DNA from: Halictus rubicundus | Taxonomy: Eukaryota; Arthropoda; Insecta; Hymenoptera; Halictidae | Reading direction: 5' to 3' | Assembly (NCBI RefSeq): GCF_050948215.1 | Contig: NW_027488877.1 | Location: forward strand, 62,001-126,000 | Length of the DNA stretch: 64,000 nucleotides | Shown: positions 15,601 to 28,070 of the stretch, piece by piece | How the letters are laid out: every line of letters starts with the position of its first letter | Position numbering within the stretch: position 1 is the stretch's first letter | The notes under the pieces: model-generated | What the model saw: the letters and a program-made list of their open reading frames with translations, nothing else | Database searches by the model: none | What the model was told of the DNA's origin: nothing | Position numbers and translations under genes: made by a program

Positions 15601-18600
15601 CCTATCCTCAATTCTATCCTCTATCCTATCCTATCCTCTATCCTATCCTATCCTCTATCCTATCCTATCCTCTATCCTATCCTATCCTCTATCCTATCCT
15701 ATCCTCTATCCTATCCTATCTTCTATCCTATCCTATCCTCTATCCTATCATATCCTCTATCATATCCTATCCTCTATCCTATCCTATCCTCTATCCTCTC
15801 CTCTATCCTATCCTATCCTCTATCCTATCCTATCCTCTATCCTATCCTGTCCTCTATCCTATCCTATCCTCTATCCTATCCTCTATCCTAGCCTATCCTC
15901 TATCCTATCCTATCCAATCCCCTATCCTATGCTCTATCCTGTCATACCCTCTATAATATCGTATACTCTATGATATCCTATCCCCTATCCTATAATATCA
16001 TCTATCCGTTCCAATTCTCTATCCTAACCTATTCTCTATCCTATCCTCTATCCTATCCTATCCTCTATCCTATCATATCTTCTATCCTATCCTATCCTCT
16101 ATCCTATCAAATCCCCTATCCTATCCTCTATCCTATCCTATCCTGTATCCTATCAAATCCTCTATCCTATCCTGTCCTCTATCCTATCCTTTCCTCTATC
16201 CTATCCTCTATCCTAGCCTATATTCTATCCTATCCTATCTTCTATCCTATCCTATCCTCTATCCTATCATATCCTCTATCATATCCTATCCTCTATCCTA
16301 TCCTATCCTCTATCCTATCAAATCCCGTATCCTATCCTCTGTCCTATCCTATCCTCTATCCTATCCTATCCTCTATCCTATCCTATCCTCTATCCTATCC
16401 TATCCTCTATCCTATCCTATCCTCTATCCTATCCTATCCTCTATTCTATCAAATCCCCTATCCTATCCTCTATCATATGCTATCGTGTATCCTATCCAAT
16501 CCTCTACCCTATCATATCCTCTATCCTATCCTATCCTCTATCCAATCCTCTGCCCTATCCTATCCTCTATCCTATCCTATAATCTATCCTATCCTATCTT
16601 CTATCCTATCCTATCCTCTATCCTATCAAATCCCGTATCCTATCCTCTATCCTATCCTATCCTCTATCCTATCCTATCCTCTATCCTATCCTATCCTCTA
16701 TCCTATCAAATCCCCTATCCTATCATCTATCATATCCTATCCTGTATCCTATCCAATCCTCTATCCTATCCTATCATCTATCCTCAATCCTATCCTTTCC
16801 TGTATCCTATCCAATCCTCTATCCTATCCTATCCTCTATCCTATCCTGTCCTCTATCCTATCCTATCCTCTATCCTATCCTCTATCCTAGCCTATCCTCT
16901 ATCCTATCCTATCCAATCCCCTATCCTATGCTCTATCCTATCATACCCTCTATAATATCGTATACTCTATGATATCCTATCCCCTATCCTATAGTATCAT
17001 CTACCCGTTCCAATTCTCTATCCTAACCTATTCTCTATCCTATCCTCTATCCTATCCTATCTTCTATCCTGTCCTATCCTCTATCCTATCAAATCCCCTA
17101 TCCTATCCTCTATCCTAGCCTATCCACTATCCTATCCTATCCAATCCCCTATCCTATCCTCTATCCTATCCTATCCTCTATCCTATCCAATCCTCTATCC
17201 TATCCTATCCTCTATCCTATCCTGTCCTCTATCCTATCCTATCCTCTATCCTATCCTCTATCCTAGCCTATCCACTATCCTATCCTATCCAATCCCCTAT
17301 CCTATGCTCTATCCTATCATACCCTCTATAATATCGTATACTCTATGATATCCTATCCCCAATCCTATAATATCATCTATCCGTTCCAATTCTCTATCCT
17401 AACCTATTCTCTATCCTATCCTCTATCCTATCCTATCCTCTATCCTATCCTATCTTCTATCCTATCCTATCCTCTATCCTATCAAATCCCCTATCCTATC
17501 CTCTATCCTATCCTATCCTCTATCCTATCCTATCCTCTATCCTATCCTATCCTCTATCGTCTCCTATCCTATATGCTATCCTATCCTCTATCCTATCCAA
17601 TCCTCTATCGTATAATCTATCCTCAATCCTATCCCCTATCCTATCCAATCCTGTATCCTATACTCTATCCTATCCTATCCTCTATCCTATCCTATCATCT
17701 ATCCTATCCTATCTTCTATCCTGTCCTATCCTCTATCCTATCAAATCCCCTATCCTATCCTCTATCCTAGCCTATCCACTATCCTATCCTATCCAATCCC
17801 CTATCCTATGCTCTATCCTATCATACCCTCTATAATATCGTATACTCTATGATATCCTATCCCCAATCCTATAATATCATCTATCCGTTCCAATTCTCTA
17901 TCCTAACCTATTATCTATCCTATCCTCTATCCTATCCTATCCTCAATTCTATCCTCTATCCTATCCTATCCTCTATCCTATCCTATCCTCTATCCTATCC
18001 AATCCTCTATCCTATCCTATCCTCTATCCTATCCTGTCCTCTATCCTCTATCCTATCCTATCCTCTATCCTATCCTGTCCTCTATCCTCTATCCTATCCT
18101 ATACTCTATCCTATCCTATCCTCTATCCTATCCTATCCTCTATCCTATCCTATCCTCTATCCTATCCTATCCTCTATCCTATCCTATCCTCTATCCTATC
18201 CTATCCTCTATCCTATCCTATCCTCTATCCTATCCTATCCTCTATCCTATCCTATCCTCTATCCTATCCTATCCTCTATCCTATCCTATCCTCTATCCTA
18301 TCAAATCCCGTATCCTATCCTCTGTCCTATCCTATCCTCTATCCTATCCTATCCTCTATCCTATCCTATCCTCTATCCTATCCTATCCTCTATCCTATCC
18401 TATCCTCTATCCTATCCTATCCTCTATCCTATCCTATCCTCTATCCTATCCTATCCTCTATCCTATCAAATCCCCTATCCTATCCTCTATCATATGCTAT
18501 CCTGTATCATATCCATTCCTCTACCCTATCATATCCTCTATCCTATCCTATCCTCTATCCAATCCTCTGCCCTATCCTATCCTCTATCCTATCCTATAAT

Positions 18601-19718
18601 CTATCCTATCCTATCTTCTATCCTATCCTATCCTCTATCCTATCAAATCCCGTATCCTATCCTCTATCCTATCCTATCCTCTATCCTATCCTATCCTCTA
18701 TCCTATCAAATCCCCTATCCTATCATCTATCATATCCTATCCTGTATCCTATCCAATCCTCTATCCTATCCTATCATCTATCCTCAATCCTATCCTTTCC
18801 TGTATCCTATCCAATCCTCTATCCTATCCTATCCTCTATCCTATCCTGTCCTCTATCCTATCCTATCCTCTATCCTATCCTCTATCCTAGCCTATCCTCT
18901 ATCCTATCCTATCCAATCCCCTATCCTATGCTCTATCCTATCATACCCTCTATAATATCGTATACTCTATGATATCCTATCCCCTATCCTATAATATCAT
19001 CTACCCGTTCCAATTCTCTATCCTAACCTATTCTCTATCCTATCCTCTATCCTATCCTATCCTCTATCCTATCCTATCTTCTATCCTGTCCTATCCTCTA
19101 TCCTATCAAATCCCCTATCCTATCCTCTATCCTAGCCTATCCACTATCCTATTCTATCCAATCCCCTATCCTATGCTCTATCCTATCATACCCTCTATAA
19201 TATCGTATACTCTATGATATCCTATCCCCAATCCTATAATATCATCTATCCGTTCCAATTCTCTATCCTAACCTATTATCTATCCTATCCTCTATCCTAT
19301 CCTATCCTCAATTCTATCCTCTATCCTATCCTATCCTCTATCCGATCCTATCCTCTATCCTATCCAATCCTCTATCCTATCCTATCCTCTATCCTATCCT
19401 ATCCTCTATCCTATCCTATCCTCTATCCTATCCTATCCTCTATCCTATCCTATCCTCTATCCTATCCTATCCTCTATCCTATCCTATCCTCTATCCTATC
19501 CTATCCTCTATCCTATCCTATCCTCTATCCTATCCTATCCTCTATCCTATCCTATCCTCTATCCTATCCTATCCTCTATCCTATCCTATCCTCTATCCTA
19601 TCCTATCCTCTATCCTATCCCATCCTCTATCCTATCCTATCCTCTATCCTCTATCCGATCGTATCCTCTATCCTATCCTATCCTCTATCCTATCCGATCC
19701 TCTATCCTATCCTATCCT

Positions 19719-19800
19719 CTATAATATCGTATCCTCTATCATATCCTATCGTCTTTCCTATAATATCATCTATCCTATCCTATTCTCTATCCAATCCTAT
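19719..19800 (+). repeat. Domain B module, ATCGTCTTTCC type (first of about 14 copies)
   Basis: Reads ATAATATCGTATCCTC, CTATCATATCC, TATCGTCTTTCC, ATAATATCATC, then CTATTCTCTATCCAATCC. It aligns base by base with the domain A module but has TATCC for TATAC, TCATATCC for TGATATCC and no CCGTTCC. Other copies lie near 21,087 (variant ending CTTTGCTATCC), 21,539, 21,775, 22,075, 22,796, 23,482, 26,053, 27,436 (CTTTG variant), 27,907, 30,507, 32,827, 35,842 and 39,066. Confidence 0.85.
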
Positions 19801-20950
19801 CCTATCCTCTATCCTATCCTATCCTCTATTCTATCCTATCCTCTATCCTATCCTATCCTCTATCCTATCCTGTCCTCTATCGTCTCCTATCCTATATGCT
19901 ATCCTATCCTCTATCCTATCCAATCCTCTATCGTATAATCTATCCTCAATCCTATCCTCTATCCTATCCAATCCTGTATCCTATACTCTATCCTATCCTA
20001 TCCTCTATCCTATCCTATCCTCTATCCTATCCTATCCTCTATCTTATCCTATCCTCTATCCTATCCTATCCTCTATCCTATCCTATCCTCTATCCTATCC
20101 GATCCTCTATCCTATCCTATCCTCTATCCTATCCTATCATCTATCCTATCCTATCCTCTATCCTATCCAATCCCCTATACAATCCTCTATCCTATCCTAT
20201 CCTCAACCCTATCCTATCCGCTATCCTATGCTATCATCTATCGTCTCCTATACACTATGCTATCCTATCCTCTATCCTATCCTATTCTCTAACCTATCCT
20301 ATGCTCTATCCTATCCAATTCTATATCCTATACTCTATCCTATCCTATCCTCTATCCTATCCTATCCTATCCTCTATCCGATCCTATCCTCTATCCTATC
20401 ATATCCTCTATCCTATCCGATCCTCTATCCTATCCTATCCTCTATCCTATCCTATCCTCTATCCTATCCTATCATCTATCGTATCCTATCCTCTATCCTA
20501 TCCTATCCTCTATCCTATCCTATCCTCTATCCTATCCTATACTCTATCCTATCCAATCCCCTATTCAATCCTCTACCCTATCCTATCCTCTATCCTATCC
20601 TATCCTCTATCCTATCCTATCCTCTATCCTATCCTATCCTCTATCCTATCCTATCCTCTATCCTAACCTATCTTCTATCCTATCCTATCCTCTACCCTAT
20701 GAAATCCCCTATCCTATCCTCTGTCCTATCCTATCCTCTACCCTATCCTATCCTGCATCCAATCCTATCCTCAATCCTATGCAATCCTCTATCCTATCCT
20801 ATCCTTTATCCTATCCTATCCTCAATGCTATCCTATCCACTATGCTATCCTATTCCCTATCCTATCCAATCACCTATCCTATCCTCTATCCTATGCTATC
20901 CTCTATCCTATCCTATCCTCTATCCTATCCAATCCCCTATCCTATCCTAT

Positions 20951-21050
20951 ATTCGATCCTCTCCACTATAATATCGTATCCTCTACCCTATCCTGTGCTC
21001 TATCCTATAATATCTTCCATCCTACCCTCTACTATGTCCTACAGGATCCT
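20951..21050 (+). repeat. Domain B module, CTCTCCACTATAATATCG type (first of about 20 copies)
   Basis: Contains ATATTCGATCCTCTCCAC, ATAATATCGTATCC, CCTGTGCTC, ATAATATCTTCCATCC and TACTATGTCCTAC. Further copies lie near 22.30, 22.67, 22.99, 23.35, 24.98, 27.31, 29.46, 30.82, 31.78, 33.14, 33.94 (truncated after CTCTACCC), 34.10, 35.35, 36.15, 36.96, 38.18, 38.49, 39.36 and 40.13 kb. It also has the ATAATATCG...ATAATATC frame and so may be a third derivative of the same ancestral module. Confidence 0.85.
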
Positions 21051-21342
21051 CTATCCTATACAATCCTCTATCCTATCCTATGCTCTATAATATCGTATCC
21101 TCTATCATATCCTATCGTCTTTGCTATCCTATACTCTATCGTATCCTATCCTCTATCCTATCCTATCATCTATCCTATACTATCCTCTATCCTATATCCT
21201 ATCCTATCCTATCCTATCCACTATCCTATCCTATCCTCTATCCTATCCTATCCTCTATCCTATCCTATCCTCTATCCTATCCTCTATCCTATCCTATCCT
21301 CTATCCTATCCTATCATCTATCCTATACTATCCTCTATCCTA

Positions 21343-21382
21343 TATCCTATCCTATCCTATCCTATCCTATCCTATCCTATCC
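21343..21382 (+). repeat. Longest pure TATCC run noticed (8 units)
   Basis: Eight perfect 5-bp TATCC units without an intervening TC, where the normal array alternates TATCC and TATCCTC. The corresponding position in the partner copy (near 27,693) has a shorter run, so this is a recent expansion or contraction. Confidence 0.85.
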
Positions 21383-22289
21383 TCTATCCTATCCTATCCT
21401 CTATCCTATCCTATCCTCTATCCTATCCTATCCTCTATCCTATCCTATCCTCTATCCTATCCTATCCTCTATCCTATCCTATCCTCTATCCTATCCTCTC
21501 CTCTATGATATCCGATCCTCTATCCTGTCCTATCCTTTATAATATCGTATCCTCTATCATATCCTATCGTCTTTCCTATAATATCATCTATCCTATCCTA
21601 TTCTCTATCCAATGCTATACTATCCTCTATCATATCCTATCCTCTATCCTATCCTATCCTCTATCCTATCCTATCCTCTATCCTATCCTATCCTATCCTC
21701 TATTCGATCCTATCCTCTATCCTATCCTCTCCTCTATCCTATCCAATCCTCTATCCTGTCCTATCCTTTATAATATCGTATCCTCTATCATATCCTATCG
21801 TCTTTCCTATAATATCATCTATCCTATCCTAGTCTCTATCCAATGCTATCCTATCCTCTATCATATCCTATCCTCTATCCTATCCTATCCTCTATCCTAT
21901 CCTATCCTCTATCCTATCCTATCCTCTATCCTATCCTATCCTCTATCCTATCCTATCCTCTATCCTATCCTATCCTCTATCCTATCCTATCCTATCCTAT
22001 CCTCTATTCTATCCTATCCTCTATCCTATCCTATCCTCTATCCTATCCGATCCTCTATCCTGTCCTATCCTTTATAATATCGTATCCTCTATCATATCCT
22101 ATCGTCTTTCCTATAATATCATCTATCCTATCCTATTCTCTATCCAATGCTATCCTATCCTCTATCATATCCTATCCTCTATCCTATCCTATCCTCTATC
22201 CTATCCTATCCTCTATCCTATCCCATCCTCTATCCTATCCTATCCTCTATCCTATCCTATCCTCTATCCTATCCAATCCCCTATCCTAT

Positions 22290-23607
22290 CCTATATTCGA
22301 TCCTCTCCACTATAATATCGTATCCTCTACCCTATCCTGTGCTCTATCCTATAATATCTTCCATCCTATCCAATACTATATCCTACCCTATCCTCTATCG
22401 TATCCTATCCTCTATCCTACCCTATCCTCTATACTATCCTATCCTCTATCCTATCCTATCCTCTAACCTATCCTATCCTCTATCCTATCCTATCCTCTAT
22501 CCTATCCTATCCTCTATCCTATCCTATCCTCTATCCTATCCTATCCTCTATCCTATTCTATCAACTATCCTATCCAATCCCCTATCCTATCGACTATACT
22601 ATCCTATCAACTATCCTATCCTATCCTCTATCCTATCCAATCCCCTATCCTATACTATATTCGATCCTCTCCACTATAATATCGTATCCTCTACCCTATC
22701 CTGTGCTCTATCCTATAATATCTTCCATCCTATCCTATACTATGTCCTACAGGATCCTCTATCCTATACAATCCTCTATCCTATCCTATGCTCTATAATA
22801 TCGTATCCTCTATCATATCCTATCGTCTTTCCTATAATATCATCTATCCTATCCTATTCTCTATCCAATCCTAACCTATCCTCTATCCTATCCTATCCTC
22901 TATCCTATCCTATCCTCTAACCTATCCTATCCTCTATCCTATCCTATCCTCTATCCTATCCAATCCCCTATCCTATCCTATATTCGATCCTCTCCACTAT
23001 AATATCGTATCCTCTACCCTATCCTGTGCTCAATCCTATAATATCTTCCATCCTATCCAATACTATATCCTACCCTATCCTCTATCGTATCCTATCCTCT
23101 ATCCTACCCTATCCTCTATACTATCCTATCCTCTATCCTATCCTATCCTCTAACCTATCCTATCCTCTATCCTATCCTATCCTCTATCCTATCCTATCCT
23201 CTATCCTATCCTATCCTCTATCCTATCCTATCCTCTATCCTATTCTATCAACTATCCTATCCAATCCCCTATCCTATCGACTATACTATCCTATCAACTA
23301 TCCTATCCTATCGTCTATCCTATCCAATCCCCTATCCTATACTATATTCGATCCTCTCCACTATAATATCGTATCCTCTACCCTATCCTGTGCTCTATCC
23401 TATAATATCTTCCATCCTATCCTATACTATGTCCTACAGGATCCTCTATCCTATACAATCCTCTATCCTATCCTATGCTCTATAATATCGTATCCTCTAT
23501 CATATCCTATCGTCTTTCCTATAATATCATCTATCCTATCCTATTCTCTATCCAATCCTAACCTATCCTCTATCCTATCCTATCCTCTATCCTATCCTAT
23601 CCTCTAA
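22290..23607 (+). repeat. Tandem duplication of about 687 bp
   Basis: Two adjacent copies with B-type markers. CAATACTATATCCTACCC and CTACAGGATCC recur about 687-688 bp apart, the latter near 22,748 and 23,436. One copy has GTGCTCTATCC and the other GTGCTCAATCC at the start. Confidence 0.75.
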
Positions 23608-25690
23608 CCTATCCTATCCTCTATCCTATCCTATCCTCTAGCCTATCCTATCCTCTATCCTATCCTATCCTCTATCCTATCCTATCCTCTATCCTATCCT
23701 ATCCTCTATCCTATCCGATCCTCTATCCTATCCTATCCTCTATCCTATTCTATCAACTATCCTATCCAATCCCCTATCCTATCGTCTAACGTATCCTATC
23801 CTCAACCCTATCCTATCCGCTATCCTATCCTATCATCTATCGTCTCCTATCCACTGTGCTATCCTATCCTCTATCCTACCCTATCCTCTATCCTATCCTA
23901 TCCTCTATCCTATCCTATCCTCTATCCTATCCAATCCTATATCCTATACTCAATCGTATCCTATCCTATATCCTATCCTATCCTATCCTATCCTCTATCC
24001 TATCCTATCCTCTATCCTATCCTATCCTCTATCCTATCCTATCCTCTATACTATCCTATCCTCTATCCTATCCTATCCTCTATCCTATCCTATCCTCTAT
24101 CCTATCCTATCCTCTATCCTATCCTATCCTCTATCCTATCCTATCCTCTATCCTAGCCTATCCTCTATCCTATCCTATCCTCTATCCTATCCAATCCAAT
24201 ATCCGATCCTCTATCCTATCCTATCCTCAACCCTATCCTATACGCTATCCTATCCTATCATCTATCGTCTCCTATCCACTGTGCTATCCTATCCTCTATC
24301 CTACCCTATCCTCTATCCTATCCTATCCTCTATCCTATCCTATCCTCTATCCTATCCTATCCTAACCTCTATCCTATCCTATCCTCTATCCTATCCTATC
24401 CTCTATCCTAACCTATCCTCTATCCTATCCTATCCTCTATCCTATCCGATCCTCTATCCTATCCTATCCTCTATCCTATCCAATCCAATATCCGATCCTC
24501 TAACCTATCCTATCCTCAAACCTATCCTATCCGCTATCCTATCCTATCATCTATCGTCTCCTATCCACTGTGCTATCCTATCTTCTATCCTACCCTATCC
24601 TCTATCCTATCCTATCCTCTATCCTATCCTATCCTCTATCCTATCCAATCCTATATCCTATACTCAATCGTATCCTATCCTATATCCTATCCTATCCTAT
24701 CCTATCCTCTATACTATCCTATCCTCTATCCTATCCTATCCTCTATCCTATCCTATCCTCTATCCTATCCTATCCTCTATCCTATCCTATCCTCTATCTT
24801 ATCCTATCCTCTATCCTATCCTATCCTCTATCCTATCCTATCCTCTATCCTATCCTATCCTCTATCCTATTCTATCAACTATCCTATCCAATCCCCTATC
24901 CTATCGTCTATCCTATCCTATCAACTATCCTATCCTATCCTCTATCCTATCCAATCCCCTATCCTATACTATATTCGATCCTCTCCACTATAATATCGTA
25001 TCCTCTACCCTATCCTGTGCTCTATCCTATAATATCTTCCATCCTATCCTATACTATGTCCTACCCTATCCTCTATCCTATACAATCCTCTAGCCTATCC
25101 TATCCTCTATCGTCTCCTGTCCTCTATCCTGTCCAATCTCCTATCGTATTCTCTATCCAATCCTATCCTCTATCCTATCCAATCCTATATCCTATACTCA
25201 ATCGTATCCTATCCTATATCCTATCCTATCCTATCCTATCCTATCCTCTATCCTATCCTATCCTCTATCCTATCCTATCCTCTATCCTATCCTATCCTCT
25301 ATCCTATCCTATCCTATCCTCTATCCTATCCTAACCTCTATCCTATCCTCTATCCTATCCTATCCTCTATCCTATCCTATCCTGTATCCTATCCTATCCC
25401 CTATCGTCTCCTATCCTCTTTGCTATCCTATACTCTATCGTATCCTATCCTCTATCCTATCAAATCCCCTATCCTATCCTCTATCCTAGCCTATCCACTA
25501 TCCTATTCTATCCAATCCCCTATCCTATGCTCTATCCTATCATACCCTCTATAATATCGTATACTCTATGATATCCTATCCCCAATCCTATAATATCATC
25601 TATCCGTTCCAATTCTCTATCCTAACCTATTATCTATCCTATCCTCTATCCTATCCTATCCTCAATTCTATCCTCTATCCTATCCTATCC
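23590..25690 (+). repeat. Segment duplicated at about 4,481-bp spacing, copy 1
   Basis: Matches 28,071-30,150 at an offset of 4,481 bp (for example CTAACC at 23,604 and 28,085; ATCCGATCC at 23,713 and 28,194). The offset drops to 4,459 bp by 25,332 through a 22-bp length difference. The pair includes the A-type modules at 25,568 and 30,027. Confidence 0.78.
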
Positions 25691-27714
25691 TCTATCCTAT
25701 CCTCTATCCTATCCTATCCTCTATCCTATCCTATCCTCTATCCTATCCTATCCTCTATCCTATCCTATCCTCTATCCTATCCTATCCTCTATCCTATCCT
25801 ATCCTCTATCCTATCCTATCCTCTATCCTATCCTATCCTCTATCCTATCCTATCCTCTATCCTATCCTATCCTCTATCCTATCCTATCCTCTATCCTATC
25901 CTATCCTCTATCCTATCCTATCCTCTATCCTATCCTATCCTCTATCCTATCCTATCCTCTATCCTATCCTATCGTCTATCCTCTATCCGATCGTATCCTC
26001 TATCCTATCCTATCCTCTATCCTATCCGATCCTCTATCCTATCCTATCCTCTATAATATCGTATCCTCTATCATATCCTATCGTCTTTCCTATAATATCA
26101 TCTATCCTATCCTATTCTCTATCCAATCCTATCCTATCCTCTATCCTATCCTATCCTCTATTCTATCCTATCCTCTATCCTATCCTATCCTCTATCCTAT
26201 CCTGTCCTCTATCGTCTCCTATCCTATATGCTATCCTATCCTCTATCCTATCCAATCCTCTATCGTATAATCTATCCTCAATCCTATCCTCTATCCTATC
26301 CAATCCTGTATCCTATACTCTATCCTATCCTATCCTCTATCCTATCCTATCCTCTATCCTATCCTATCCTCTATCTTATCCTATCCTCTATCCTATCCTA
26401 TCCTCTATCCTATCCTATCCTCTATCCTATCCGATCCTCTATCCTATCCTATCCTCTATCCTATCCTATCATCTATCCTATCCTATCCTCTATCCTATCC
26501 AATCCCCTATACAATCCTCTATCCTATCCTATCCTCAACCCTATCCTATCCGCTATCCTATGCTATCATCTATCGTCTCCTCTACACTATGCTATCCTAT
26601 CCTCTATCCTATCCTATTCTCTAACCTACCCTATGCTCTATCCTATCCAATTCTATATCCTATACTCTATCCTATCCTATCCTCTATCCTATCCTATCCT
26701 ATCCTCTATCCGATCCTATCCTCTATCCTATCATATCCTCTATCCTATCCGATCCTCTATCCTATCCTATCCTCTATCCTATCCTATCCTCTATCCTATC
26801 CTATCATCTATCGTATCCTATCCTCTATCCTATCCTATCCTCTATCCTATCCTATCCTCTATCCTATCCTATACTCTATCCTATCCAATCCCCTATTCAA
26901 TCATCTACCCTATCCTATCCTCTATCCTATCCTATCCTCTATCCTATCCTATCCTCTATCCTATCCTATCCTCTATCCTATCCTATCCTCTATCCTATCC
27001 TATCCTCTATCCTAACCTATCTTCTATCCTATCCTATCCTCTACCCTATGAAATCCCCTATCCTATCCTCTGTCCTATCCTATCCTCTACCCTATCCTAT
27101 CCTGCATCCAATCCTATCCTCAATCCTATGCAATCCTCTATCCTATCCTATCCTTTATCCTATCCTATCCTCAATGCTATCCTATCCACTATGCTATCCT
27201 ATTCCCTATCCTATCCAATCCCCTATCCTATCCTCTATCCTATGCTATCCTCTATCCTATCCTATCCTCTATCCTATCCAATCCCCTATCCTATCCTATA
27301 TTCGATCCTCTCCACTATAATATCGTATCCTCTACCCTATCCTGTGCTCTATCCTATAATATCTTCCATCCTATCCTATACTATGTCCTACAGGATCCTC
27401 TATCCTATACAATCCTCTATCCTATCCTATGCTCTATAATATCGTATCCTCTATCATATCCTATCGTCTTTGCTATCCTATACTCTATCGTATCCTATCC
27501 TCTATCCTATCCTATCATCTATCCTATACTATCCTCTATCCTATATCCTATCCTATCCTATCCTATCCACTATCCTATCCTATCCTCTATCCTATCCTAT
27601 CCTCTATCCTATCCTATCCTCTATCCTATCCTCTATCCTATCCTATCCTCTATCCTATCCTATCATCTATCCTATACTATCCTCTATCCTATATCCTATC
27701 CTATCCTATCCTAT
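25446..27714 (+). repeat. Segment duplicated at about 6,350-bp spacing, copy 2
   Basis: Second copy of the 19,092-21,365 segment. Its left end overlaps the right end of another duplicated block (23.59-25.69 kb, repeated at 28.07-30.15 kb), so duplication events are nested and overlapping. Confidence 0.8.
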
Positions 27715-28070
27715 CCTCTATCCTATCCTATCCTCTATCCTATCCAATCCTATATCCTATACTCAATCGTATCCTATCCTATATCCTATCCTATCCTATC
27801 CTCTATCCTATCCTATCCTCTATCCTATCCTATCCTCTATCCTATCCTATCCTCTATCCTATCCTCTCCTCTATCCTATCCGATCCTCTATCCTGTCCTA
27901 TCCTTTATAATATCGTATCCTCTATCATATCCTATCGTCTTTCCTATAATATCATCTATCCTATCCTATTCTCTATCCAATGCTATACTATCCTCTATCA
28001 TATCCTATCCTCTATCCTATCCTATCCTCTATCCTATCCTATCCTATCCTCTATTCGATCCTATTCTCTA

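Larger units (their letters stand above)
1..19600 (+). repeat. Satellite array, domain A (12-bp TATCCTATCCTC unit)
   Basis: Continuous tandem array of the 12-bp unit TATCCTATCCTC, interspersed with point variants such as TATCAAATCCC, CCTGTATCC, CCTAGCC and CCTATAATC that define higher-order repeats. What sets this domain apart is a diverged module with GTATACTCTATGATATCC followed by ATCCGTTCCAATTC, found at about 21 places spaced from roughly 0.25 to 4.4 kb apart. There is no non-satellite sequence. The + strand has no stop codon in any frame of the canonical unit, so long open frames are expected by chance of composition. They encode only low-complexity L/S/Y/P/I strings that switch among the same three readings after each 5- or 7-bp insertion. 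I see no gene, promoter or RNA here. The right boundary is gradual and is set where B-type modules begin. Confidence 0.96.
19092..21365 (+). repeat. Segment duplicated at about 6,350-bp spacing, copy 1
   Basis: Matches 25,446-27,714. The offset is 6,354 bp at the A-type module (19,214 and 25,568) and 6,349 bp by 21,121 (27,470), with small indels between. Shared rare variants include CTATACAATCC, CCTGCATCC, TATGAAATCCCC, CTACAGGATCC and CTTTGCTATCC. The left copy has CTACCCTCTACTATG near 21,035, where the right has the common form. Confidence 0.8.

Noticed and set aside
1..19600. CRISPR array or minisatellite-type spacer array
   Set aside because: No unique spacers: the whole tract is one short unit with scattered variants, and the islands show eukaryotic transposons.
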